This document shows, piece after piece, positions 1 through 4,817 of a DNA stretch of 7,737 nucleotides (its first letter is position 1; each line of letters starts with the position of its first letter). The position numbers and the translations under genes were made by a program. Location of the stretch: NCBI GenBank assembly GCA_024645305.1, contig JAHEFU010000025.1, forward strand, positions 1 through 7,737. Direction: 5' to 3'. Below the pieces are notes generated by a model. It was given only the letters and a program-made list of their open reading frames with translations. It made no database searches and had not been told where the DNA came from. The DNA is from Planctomycetales bacterium (GTDB lineage Bacteria; 4484-113; JAFGCY01).

Positions 1-287
1 TGGCGCATTCACTCAGCCAAGGCCTGGGAGTCGATATCGGCCCGGAATCCGCGGCCCTTGTGCTGGCACTGCACCACCTGGAGAAGGAACAGGGCCTCGG
101 CGAAGTCTTCAATATCGAGGAAACGGCGGAGGTGGCTGGCCTGAGTACGCTTGTGGCCATTGCGGCCCTGGAACCCTGTGAACGGGCTGGCTTGCTGAAA
201 CGGCATGACGTCCGTCACGATGTACTGCTCACTCTCGAAGCGGAGGGCCGCAGCCAGATCATGCTGCTCAAGTACAGTGGTCGTTAG
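1..287 (+). CDS. 3' end of a gene of unknown function, possible winged-helix C-terminus
   Basis: The frame is open from the left edge to a TAG at 285-287, giving 94 visible residues; the start lies outside the window. I do not recognise the protein. The segment from about residue 42 on (IEETAEVAGLS, then a helix ending in ERAGLLKR, then a short turn, then LLTLEAEGR) has the order recognition helix, 'aGLlkR', wing, 'LT..GR' seen in MarR/PadR-like winged helices. A DNA-binding domain is therefore possible, but this is an inference from pattern only. The N-terminal visible part has SQGLGVDI, a motif that returns in the two small genes downstream (QGLGLDIR and QGDCFDIR), and a second QGLG follows about 25 residues later. 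No membrane helix is evident in the visible part. Confidence 0.6.
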   Translation, partial: AHSLSQGLGVDIGPESAALVLALHHLEKEQGLGEVFNIEETAEVAGLSTLVAIAALEPCERAGLLKRHDVRHDVLLTLEAEGRSQIMLLKYSGR

Positions 288-308
288 ACACTGTGGGGCG
301 CCAGGGTA

Positions 309-336
309 TTGGTGAGCTGAATTGTCAACCGATAAT
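309..336 (+). promoter_or_regulatory. Possible sigma70-like promoter
   Basis: TTGGTG (309-314) and GATAAT (331-336) are separated by 16 nt, in an AT-rich patch just after the stop of the first gene. It could drive the small + strand ORFs at 399-680. This is a match to the consensus only; the -35 box is mediocre. Confidence 0.3.
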
Positions 337-398
337 TATTGGCAATCCATCCTGGGCCATCGTGCAGCCGGTGCCGGGGACGGAAGCCCGAGGATTGC

Positions 399-497
399 AT
401 GACAAGCAAACTGACAACCGGCACAGGGTCCGCCGGGGCATGCGGCTTCATTGAGGAACTCCAGCAATCATTGGTCAATATTCCGATATATTATTGA
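399..497 (+). CDS. Very small ORF, 32 aa, doubtful
   Basis: An ATG at 399 is preceded by GAGG with a 5-nt spacer, and the frame runs 32 codons to a TGA at 495-497. The peptide begins MTSKLTTGTGSAG and ends LVNIPIYY. It has no recognisable domain. The next ORF starts in the same frame directly after this TGA (TTG at 498). The two could be translationally coupled, or this could be the 5' part of an older longer gene interrupted by a stop. It may equally be chance. Confidence 0.25.
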   Translation: MTSKLTTGTGSAGACGFIEELQQSLVNIPIYY

Positions 498-680
498 TTG
501 TCAGATATTTCAGGAACACTTGACGCTCATCTAATCGGTAGTTTGATCCGGGCACAGGGCCTCGGCCTCGATATCCGCGAAAATGCAGCGGCGGTCGCTC
601 TTCTCGGATTTGCAGCCATACTGACAGTGATTTCCATGTCCACTCCGATTGCCCAGCGAATCTACATCGCTACCTGGTAG
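498..680 (+). CDS. Small single-pass membrane protein with QGLGLDIR motif
   Basis: This is a 60-aa protein of unknown function. The N-terminal 20 residues are amphipathic, followed by AQGLGLDIREN at about residues 19-29. A hydrophobic helix then covers about residues 30-50 (AAAVALLGFAAILTVIS), with a short tail ending at TAG 678-680. The motif followed directly by a membrane helix is also the layout of the 54-aa protein at 897-1061, and QGLG[LV]DI is found in the gene at the left edge. That recurrence is the main argument that this ORF is real. The only start that keeps the full N-terminus is a TTG at 498, immediately after the TGA of the preceding ORF and without a convincing Shine-Dalgarno, so reinitiation is possible. 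An internal TTG at 543 would leave the motif intact but shorten the leader. Confidence 0.5.
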   Translation: MSDISGTLDAHLIGSLIRAQGLGLDIRENAAAVALLGFAAILTVISMSTPIAQRIYIATW

Positions 681-896
681 GACCGAGACAGTCACAGGCT
701 GCAGCAGACCCCCTGCAGCTTCGCTTCCTCAATCACAGGGCCCGTCCAGCCTCGGACGGGCACTGGCATAAGCCCCGCCACACTTTCTTCACAGACCCTG
801 TTTAGCCCGCATCCAGCCCGGGTATACAGAACGGTTTGCAGTTCTCCTGCGCCCCCCCATTGCAACAATCAAGCTTAATGGAAGGTCTAAGGAATC
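681..896 (+). other. Intergenic region with two hairpins and a possible -10 box
   Basis: No gene is seen here. A first inverted repeat has GCTGCAG (698-704) pairing with CTGCAGC (713-719) around an 8-nt loop. A second, stronger one has GCCCGTCC (740-747) pairing perfectly with GGACGGGC (754-761) around a 6-nt loop. Neither is followed by a clear T-run, so a terminator for the 498-680 gene is possible but not secure. TATACA at 823-828 could be a -10 box for the next gene, but no good -35 is present. Confidence 0.5.
740..761 (+). terminator. Perfect 8-bp GC-rich hairpin, possible terminator
   Basis: GCCCGTCC and GGACGGGC form a perfect 8-bp stem with loop AGCCTC, 60 nt after the stop of the 498-680 gene. 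The lack of a following T-run weakens the reading as a Rho-independent terminator. Confidence 0.3.
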
Positions 897-1061
897 ATGA
901 AGGACGCAAGAGCAATCAGGGCAATCGAAAGGCAGCTCGTGCTGGAACAGGGAGACTGTTTCGACATCCGTCGCAATTTCCCCCTGCTGGCCGTGCTGGT
1001 AGTCAGTAGTGCGCTCTACATCCTCGTGCAGTACTTCCCGCAGGTTCTCGGGAACCTGTAA
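897..1061 (+). CDS. Small single-pass membrane protein, 54 aa, with QGxxxDIR motif
   Basis: An ATG at 897 follows AAGGA (889-893) with a 3-nt spacer, plus a second GAAGG further upstream. The frame runs 54 codons to a TAA at 1059-1061. Residues 1-17 are charged (MKDARAIRAIERQ). EQGDCFDIRRN follows at about 17-27. A strong membrane helix covers about 30-46 (LLAVLVVSSALYILVQ), and a short tail ends in VLGNL. The layout of charged helix, QG-x3-DIR-x-N, then membrane helix is the same as in the 498-680 product, so these are probably diverged paralogues. Function is unknown. By the positive-inside rule the N-terminal part would lie in the cytoplasm. A good ribosome site and the conserved layout make it more likely real than chance despite its size. 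Confidence 0.6.
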   Translation: MKDARAIRAIERQLVLEQGDCFDIRRNFPLLAVLVVSSALYILVQYFPQVLGNL

Positions 1062-1138
1062 CGGCGAGGAATGACGGAGTGGCTGCTCCGGATTTCCCGT
1101 AATACAGCAGACTATCCGGCAGCGGCAGGTCCGGCCGG

Positions 1139-1185
1139 GTTGCCAGACCCGCTGCTTCGAACCAACGGAGCAGCGGGTTGGCAAC
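1139..1185. terminator. Long hairpin between convergent genes, likely bidirectional terminator or RNA structure
   Basis: The left arm (1139-1159, beginning GTTGCCA) and right arm (1166-1185, ending TGGCAAC) pair over 20 positions, with 19 Watson-Crick pairs, one G-T pair and a single bulged G at 1146, around a 6-nt loop AACCAA. It lies between the stop of the + strand small gene (1061) and the stop of the minus-strand DUF899 gene (1201). That position fits a shared terminator. There is no T-run directly after either arm (the nearest is TTTT at 1197-1201 on the + strand), so termination may depend on structure or another factor. The stem is longer than usual for an intrinsic terminator. Confidence 0.5.
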
Positions 1186-1200
1186 GTCAATCTGTCATTT

Positions 1201-1797
1201 TCAGCAGAACGGATCACCGGACAGTTCCGGCAGGCGGGCGAACATGTGGAACAGTCCCATGAAGCTGTCCCCGGGGCCGATGGTAGTCTGGGTGTGCCGC
1301 CGCAGCGTACCGTCTGCCTGCTTCTGGACAATCAGCATCCCCGGATGGAAATGCACCTTGCCTTCATCTTCACTCTGGTAACCCAGATCAGCTGACAAAC
1401 TGCTGCCCCGGCAGCTGAGCATGTCGAATTTCCAGCCGCGCTGAGCGGCACCGGCCTTCTGCTGGTCCGGCCGGTCATTGCTGACAAGCAGGAACTTCGC
1501 CTTGTTACCGTAGGCTCCGCTTTCCAGGTGCTGGTAGTAGCCGTTGAAGCCATCGGCCCACAATGAGCAGTAGCTGCAGGCGAATCCCATGTTGTGCACG
1601 AGCACCATCTGGGAGTGCTCGCCGAACAGCTCACTGAGCCTGACCGTACTGCCGTCATGCTGCGTCAGTTCGTAGTCAGTCAGGTCATCCCCGTAGATCC
1701 GCTGTTCGATATCGCGGATCTCCAGGTTGAGCGCGTTGCGCTCACGCCATTTCTCGTTAAGGACCTTCTGCAGGTCCGCTGTCTGTGATGCATCCAT
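1201..1797 (-). CDS. DUF899 family thioredoxin-like protein
   Basis: This is a 198-aa protein, counting from the ATG at 1797, with the layout of the DUF899 thioredoxin-like family. An N-terminal helix (LQKVLNEKWRERNAL) is followed by a strand with LSELFGEHSQMVLVHNM. Then comes FACSYCSLWADGFNG with a CxxC pair at Cys74 and Cys77, which matches the CPSC-type site of the family. After that come FLLVSNDRP, a segment KFDMLSC (Cys129) and a C-terminal strand/helix with HPGMLIVQKQ. The family is thought to be redox-active, but its substrate is not known to me. A TTG 24 nt upstream would add eight residues; the ATG is preferred because TATACT ends 6 nt before it, which leaves almost no leader. No Shine-Dalgarno is seen. 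It lies 53 nt downstream of xth, with its own promoter. Confidence 0.85.
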   Translation of the reverse strand: MDASQTADLQKVLNEKWRERNALNLEIRDIEQRIYGDDLTDYELTQHDGSTVRLSELFGEHSQMVLVHNMGFACSYCSLWADGFNGYYQHLESGAYGNKAKFLLVSNDRPDQQKAGAAQRGWKFDMLSCRGSSLSADLGYQSEDEGKVHFHPGMLIVQKQADGTLRRHTQTTIGPGDSFMGLFHMFARLPELSGDPFC

Positions 1798-1803
1798 GGC
1801 CAG

Positions 1804-1832
1804 AGTATAACACTTAACCAAACGGTTTACAA
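1804..1832 (-). promoter_or_regulatory. Sigma70-like promoter of the DUF899 gene
   Basis: On the minus strand TTGTAA (1827-1832) and TATACT (1804-1809) are spaced by exactly 17 nt. The ATG begins 6 nt after the -10 box, so the expected start of transcription is at or next to the A of ATG, which predicts a leaderless mRNA. Confidence 0.65.
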
Positions 1833-1834
1833 TA

Positions 1835-1850
1835 GGGATTCTTGAATCCC
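1835..1850. repeat. Perfect palindrome GGGATTC-TT-GAATCCC
   Basis: A 7-bp perfect inverted repeat with a 2-nt centre starts directly after the xth stop codon and lies 2 nt upstream of the -35 box of the DUF899 promoter. It could be an operator for a dimeric regulator or a short terminator hairpin for xth. The following sequence TATTGTAAACC on the minus strand is only weakly T-rich. Confidence 0.5.
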
Positions 1851-2606
1851 TTACTGGAGTTCGATCCCCACCGGGCAGTGATCGCTACCATGCAGCTCAG
1901 GCATGATGAATGCGTTCCTCAGGTTCTTCTGCAGGCTGCCACTGACACAGACGTAGTCAATCCGCCAGCCTACATTGCGCTGGCGGGCACCCGCGCGGAA
2001 GCTCCACCAGGAGTAATTGCCACCATCCTGATTGAACTCGCGGAAGCTGTCAACGAATCCGGCGGCGATGATGTTGTCCATCCCCGCGCGCTCCTCATCG
2101 GTGAAGCCGGCGCTGCCCACGTTCTGCTTCGGACGCGCCAGGTCGATTTCCCTGTGGGCCACATTCAGGTCGCCACAGAACACAACCGGCTTCTGCTTCT
2201 CAAGCTTCTTTACATGCTTAAGGAATTCCACATCCCACTGCTTGTGGCGGTAGGGCAGGCGGCTGAGGTCATTCTTGACATTGGGGGTGTAGACCGTCAC
2301 CAGCCAGAAGTCCGGGTACTCTGCGGAAATCACCCGGCCTTCATCATCGTGCTTCGCGATCCCGAAGCCGTTCATCACATTGATAGGCTGTTCGCGCGTG
2401 AGGATCAGTGTGCCACTGTAGCCCTTGCGCTCGGCGGGGTTCCAGTGCAGGCCATACTCCCCCCAGTCCACATCCGGCACCTGCTCGGGCATGGCCTTGA
2501 TCTCCTGCAGGCACAGCATGTCCGCATTGAGCATTGGCAGTTTGTCCAGCAGGCCCTTGTCCAGCGCGCTGCGCAGTCCGTTGACATTCCAGGAAACGAT
2601 TCGCAT
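1851..2606 (-). CDS. xth: Exodeoxyribonuclease III (ExoA/Xth type AP endonuclease)
   Basis: This 251-aa protein is full length for the ExoA branch of the exonuclease III/APE1 family. It cleaves DNA 5' to abasic sites and trims 3' ends in base excision repair, in the cytoplasm and dependent on Mg2+. Conserved family motifs are all visible: WNVNG with Asn7, LQEIK with Glu35, VYTPN with Tyr106, GDLNVAH with Asp146 and Asn148, RIDY with Asp217, and GSDHCP with Asp242 and His243. No key residue is missing. The ATG at 2606 gives the canonical MRIVSWNVNG start. There is no Shine-Dalgarno; instead TATACT lies 8 nt before the ATG. The gene follows the five-gene membrane-protein array by 22 nt, so it may be co-transcribed as well as expressed from its own -10 element. 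Confidence 0.95.
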   Translation of the reverse strand: MRIVSWNVNGLRSALDKGLLDKLPMLNADMLCLQEIKAMPEQVPDVDWGEYGLHWNPAERKGYSGTLILTREQPINVMNGFGIAKHDDEGRVISAEYPDFWLVTVYTPNVKNDLSRLPYRHKQWDVEFLKHVKKLEKQKPVVFCGDLNVAHREIDLARPKQNVGSAGFTDEERAGMDNIIAAGFVDSFREFNQDGGNYSWWSFRAGARQRNVGWRIDYVCVSGSLQKNLRNAFIMPELHGSDHCPVGIELQ

Positions 2607-2614
2607 GGGAAAGG

Positions 2615-2620
2615 AGTATA
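2615..2620 (-). promoter_or_regulatory. -10 like TATACT immediately before xth
   Basis: TATACT on the minus strand ends 8 nt before the xth ATG. The region 17 nt further upstream is GC-rich and has no TTGACA-like box, so if it is a promoter it depends on an activator or on the -10 alone. The position predicts a leaderless or near-leaderless xth transcript, the same arrangement as at the DUF899 gene. Confidence 0.4.
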
Positions 2621-2628
2621 GCGCTGGC

Positions 2629-3018
2629 TCAGCTGCGCTCGTCGCGTTCGCGCAGGCGTTTCAGTTCCCGCAGCAGGTCACGGTCGCGCATGTCGAGGTC
2701 CGCTTCAGGCAGACCGCCGTCAATGATCTCCTCGAGCTTTTCGCGGCCGATCAGTTTCTCCAGGCGCTTGTCCAGCCGATCCAGTTCACCCTCGGAATAA
2801 CCCATGGCGATGGCATTCTTCATCACGTCCAGCTTTTCCCGGGCGAGATCACGATAGACCTCCAGCGCCTTGTCCCTTTCGGCGCGGGACAGGTTGCCCA
2901 TGCGCCGTTCATGCCGCCGTGAGCCCGGTGTCTGGCCGCCGCCGAATATCGCCTTCGCCGCCGTGGAGGCGAAGATGATTATGCCAACCATTATTCCAAT
3001 CTGAATGAAAACGGACAT
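2629..3018 (-). CDS. Membrane-anchored helical protein, array member 1 (129 aa)
   Basis: This is the last gene of a five-gene array of similar proteins; I do not recognise a named family. One membrane helix at about residues 4-25 (IQIGIMVGIIIFASTAAKAIF) is followed by a basic stretch (GSRRHERRM), which suggests the C-terminal part is cytoplasmic. The shared core spans about residues 52-95: LEVYRDLAREKLDVM, then AIAMGYSEGELDRLDKR, then LEKLIGREKL. An acidic linker (PEADLDMRDRD) and a charged tail (LKRLRERDERS) follow. It differs from the others by a longer linker between membrane helix and core. The ATG at 3018 has a good ribosome site, GGGAG with a 4-nt spacer. The gene is 41 nt after its upstream neighbour and 22 nt before xth. 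Confidence 0.85.
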   Translation of the reverse strand: MSVFIQIGIMVGIIIFASTAAKAIFGGGQTPGSRRHERRMGNLSRAERDKALEVYRDLAREKLDVMKNAIAMGYSEGELDRLDKRLEKLIGREKLEEIIDGGLPEADLDMRDRDLLRELKRLRERDERS

Positions 3019-3059
3019 TACTCTCCCGGCCTGGGGAACTGCTGCATGTTCCCTCAGTG

Positions 3060-3467
3060 CTACTCCGCCTCGCTGGCATCCTTTCTGTTGCCCTGTTTGC
3101 GCTTGCCAAGATCCATCGCCTGCAATTCATCCCCCAGGCCGTGGATCCTCACCGTGGCGCCGCTGTCACCGTCACTGGCAACCTTGATCTCCGTCAGCTC
3201 CGTGAGCTGGCTGAGGTCGGCATGTTTCTCAAGCATGCGTCCCAGTTCCGCCAGCACCTTCTCATCAGCCCCGAACTGCACTGCGTTATTCATCAGCTCG
3301 AAGCGGTCCTTCATGAGCCCACGGAAGATTTCCATCCCCCGCCGTTTGTCCAGCCTGTTGCCAAGATGCTTGAGCAGGTCAGTCAGACCGAAGAACACCC
3401 CCAGCACAAGCAGAACCCCCCAGAAGGAGGTGAACAGGGTCTCATAGATCTGCAGTACTGCTGGCAC
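3060..3467 (-). CDS. Membrane-anchored helical protein, array member 2, most diverged (135 aa)
   Basis: This is a single-pass protein of unknown function. Hydrophobic residues cover about 14-31 (SFWGVLLVLGVFFGLTDLL), followed by a basic segment (KHLGNRLDKRR). The region MEIFRGLMKDRFELM then NNAVQFGADEKVLAEL lines up with the array core, but the conserved LDxRLxxLIG is replaced by LGRMLEKHADL, so it is the most diverged copy. The C-terminal third is its own: IKVASDGDSGATVRIHGLG looks like a beta-hairpin rather than the acidic linker of its neighbours, and it ends in a charged tail. The start is a GTG at 3467, only 12 nt after the stop of the upstream gene, with no strong ribosome site. Translational coupling is likely. 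Confidence 0.75.
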   Translation of the reverse strand: MPAVLQIYETLFTSFWGVLLVLGVFFGLTDLLKHLGNRLDKRRGMEIFRGLMKDRFELMNNAVQFGADEKVLAELGRMLEKHADLSQLTELTEIKVASDGDSGATVRIHGLGDELQAMDLGKRKQGNRKDASEAE

Positions 3468-3479
3468 GCTCAGAGATTA

Positions 3480-3863
3480 TCACGCATCCTTTTGCTTGCG
3501 ACGTGAGCGGCGCTTGATCCTTCCCACTTCAACATCAAGATCTACACTTTCCACTTCGTAATTCACTTCCGGTACCCCGGGCTGCTTCTTGCCAAGCAGG
3601 CGGCCCATTTCCCTGCTGCCGATCAGGCGCTCCAGGCGCTCATCGAGCATTTCGATCTCATCATCGTCGCGACCCATGGCCACGGCTGTCTTGATCACAT
3701 CAAGCTTTTCGCGGACGATGCGTTCATACATCTCGCGGGCCTTGACACGTTCCGTGCGCTGCAGGTGGCCGCCGAACTGAGCGCCGATGATTGAGATGAT
3801 CGGGATCATCAGCGCCGTCAGCGGAATCAGCAACCAGGAATCTCTGGAAAGTATTTCAAGCAT
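3480..3863 (-). CDS. Membrane-anchored helical protein, array member 3 (127 aa)
   Basis: A hydrophobic helix at about residues 10-31 (WLLIPLTALMIPIISIIGAQF) is followed by a basic stretch (HLQRTERVKAR), which fits an N-out, C-in orientation. The core begins REMYERIVREKLDVIKTA, continues VAMGRDDDEIEMLDER and ends LERLIGSREM. An acidic linker (PEVNYEVESVDLDVEV) and a strongly basic tail (GRIKRRSRRKQKDA) complete it. The core is clearly similar to those of array members 1, 4 and 5, and REMY is shared exactly with member 5. The function is unknown; the basic tail could contact nucleic acid or acidic lipids, which is only a guess. The ATG at 3863 has a weak ribosome site (AGG, 8 nt away). It lies 50 nt after member 4. 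Confidence 0.85.
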   Translation of the reverse strand: MLEILSRDSWLLIPLTALMIPIISIIGAQFGGHLQRTERVKAREMYERIVREKLDVIKTAVAMGRDDDEIEMLDERLERLIGSREMGRLLGKKQPGVPEVNYEVESVDLDVEVGRIKRRSRRKQKDA

Positions 3864-3913
3864 TTACACAACCTGTGGCCGGTGCTCCGGCGGATGCCGG
3901 GACTGGCAGCCTC

Positions 3914-4246
3914 TTACTCAGTGGCACGCCTGCGATGCCGGCGGATCACCCGCTCCAGATCGTAGGCCAGTTCGTCATTATCATCAAGCCCGTCTTCGAT
4001 TCCGTCAAAGCGTTCCCGTCCGATCAGGCTCATCAGGCGCGAATCCAGCCGGCCGAGGTCCTCTTCCTTGTAGCCAGCGTCAATCGCGCTGCGCAGGATC
4101 TCCAGCTTCTCGAGGATGATTCGCTCCTGTGATTCGCGCTCCGCGCGTCGCATGGCGATCTCACTGTTACGGAAATATACCTTGTAGAAGGTGATGCTGC
4201 CAACCAGCATGAACACCATGAATAAGAACACTTCGCCTTCGTGCAT
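3914..4246 (-). CDS. Membrane-anchored helical protein, array member 4 (110 aa)
   Basis: This is the shortest array member. The membrane helix is at about residues 6-25 (VFLFMVFMLVGSITFYKVYF), followed by RNSEIAMRRAERES. The core runs QERIILEKLEILRSA, IDAGYKEEDLGRLDSR and LMSLIGRERF. Then come an acidic linker (IEDGLDDNDELAYDLE) and a basic end (RVIRRHRRRATE). The order of parts is the same as in members 1, 3 and 5, which argues for tandem duplication followed by divergence. The ATG at 4246 has AGGGA 7 nt upstream. It starts 32 nt after member 5. I know of no characterised homologue. The layout of one anchor plus a cytoplasmic helix recalls PspB in general shape, but no sequence match supports that name. 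Confidence 0.85.
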   Translation of the reverse strand: MHEGEVFLFMVFMLVGSITFYKVYFRNSEIAMRRAERESQERIILEKLEILRSAIDAGYKEEDLGRLDSRLMSLIGRERFDGIEDGLDDNDELAYDLERVIRRHRRRATE

Positions 4247-4278
4247 GGTTCAGTCCCTGTATCTTGATTCCAGGCCGT

Positions 4279-4677
4279 TTAAAGCTCGGCCTGTTCAATC
4301 TGACGCTTCAGCTCGCGTTCCTGTTTCCGCCGGCGTCTCGCAATGATGTTCTCCACCTCATCCTCCAGCTCATCCATGCCCCGTTCCTCGGGCACCACGG
4401 GAACCTGCTTGACATTGGCACCGGCCAGCTTGAGCATCTCCTGCTGGCCGATCAGGCTCTGCAGGCGGCGGTCCAGGCGAACAATCTCTCGGTCCTCAAA
4501 TCCGGCTTCGATGGCGGTCTGGATGACGGCCAGGCGGTCCTGCACAATGTGTGAGTACATTTCCCGGGCTTCGCTCCGTTCGCGCATGGCCATATTACGC
4601 AGGTAAATGATGGTAACCGGCCAACAGAGGATGAAGACCATCCCCGTTACCATTGCAAGAATTCCTTCAATATCCAT
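4279..4677 (-). CDS. Membrane-anchored helical protein, array member 5, first gene of the array (132 aa)
   Basis: This is the promoter-proximal gene of the array. A membrane helix covers about residues 6-26 (ILAMVTGMVFILCWPVTIIYL). A basic segment (RNMAMRERSEAR) follows, then the core REMYSHIVQDRLAVIQTA, IEAGFEDREIVRLDRR, LQSLIGQQEM. The linker VPEERGMDELEDEVENI is acidic and the tail RRRRKQERELKRQIEQAEL is strongly charged and likely helical or coiled-coil. The ATG at 4677 has a good ribosome site, GGAG with a 6-nt spacer, and the gene sits about 55 nt downstream of a good promoter. Unknown function; the proteins of this array may assemble with each other through their cytoplasmic helices. 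Confidence 0.85.
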   Translation of the reverse strand: MDIEGILAMVTGMVFILCWPVTIIYLRNMAMRERSEAREMYSHIVQDRLAVIQTAIEAGFEDREIVRLDRRLQSLIGQQEMLKLAGANVKQVPVVPEERGMDELEDEVENIIARRRRKQERELKRQIEQAEL

Positions 4678-4736
4678 ATTGTTCTCCAGTTCGTTGAATG
4701 GGGTTGCCCTGCAACTTAATCCCTTTTCCCAAGGAG

Positions 4737-4765
4737 ATTCTACATGACTAAAGCATATATTGCAA
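4737..4765 (-). promoter_or_regulatory. Sigma70-like promoter of the five-gene array
   Basis: On the minus strand TTGCAA (4760-4765) and TAGAAT (4737-4742) are separated by 17 nt, in an AT-rich patch just upstream of array member 5. The predicted leader of about 50 nt contains a small stem GTTGC/GCAAC (4703-4715) and the GGAG ribosome site. This is the best promoter match in the window and should drive the whole array, perhaps through xth. Confidence 0.65.
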
Positions 4766-4785
4766 GTCTTTTCTTAATTTATTGA
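4744..4785 (+). CDS. Candidate 13-codon leader peptide or gene remnant
   Basis: AAGGAG (4731-4736) lies 7 nt before an ATG at 4744. The reading frame MTKAYIASLFLIY ends at TGA 4783-4785. The ribosome site is close to ideal and the peptide looks like the beginning of a membrane or exported protein, but it is only 13 codons. It overlaps the array promoter on the other strand. It may be a real micropeptide, the stump of a lost gene, or chance. Confidence 0.2.
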   Translation: MTKAYIASLFLIY

Positions 4786-4817
4786 AGGTTGAACTTCATA
4801 ATTCTAAATTTAGCGCG

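Noticed and set aside
1139..1185. Integron attC-like site (GTTGCCA ... TGGCAAC)
   Set aside because: The ends do not fit the attC core consensus GTTRRRY / RYYYAAC, there is no integrase, and the flanking genes do not look like cassettes.
789..1331. A 180-codon minus-strand open frame
   Set aside because: It runs across the 54-aa small membrane protein gene, the long hairpin and the end of the DUF899 gene in the wrong frame, and its composition is Cys/Arg/Pro-rich without any domain.
1842..2621. A 259-codon open frame on the + strand
   Set aside because: It is the complement of exonuclease III, whose catalytic motifs are all intact on the minus strand.
2629..4677. Naming the array proteins PspB
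   Set aside because: Only the general layout (one membrane helix plus a cytoplasmic helix) is shared. PspB is about 75 aa and no PspA or PspC partner is present.
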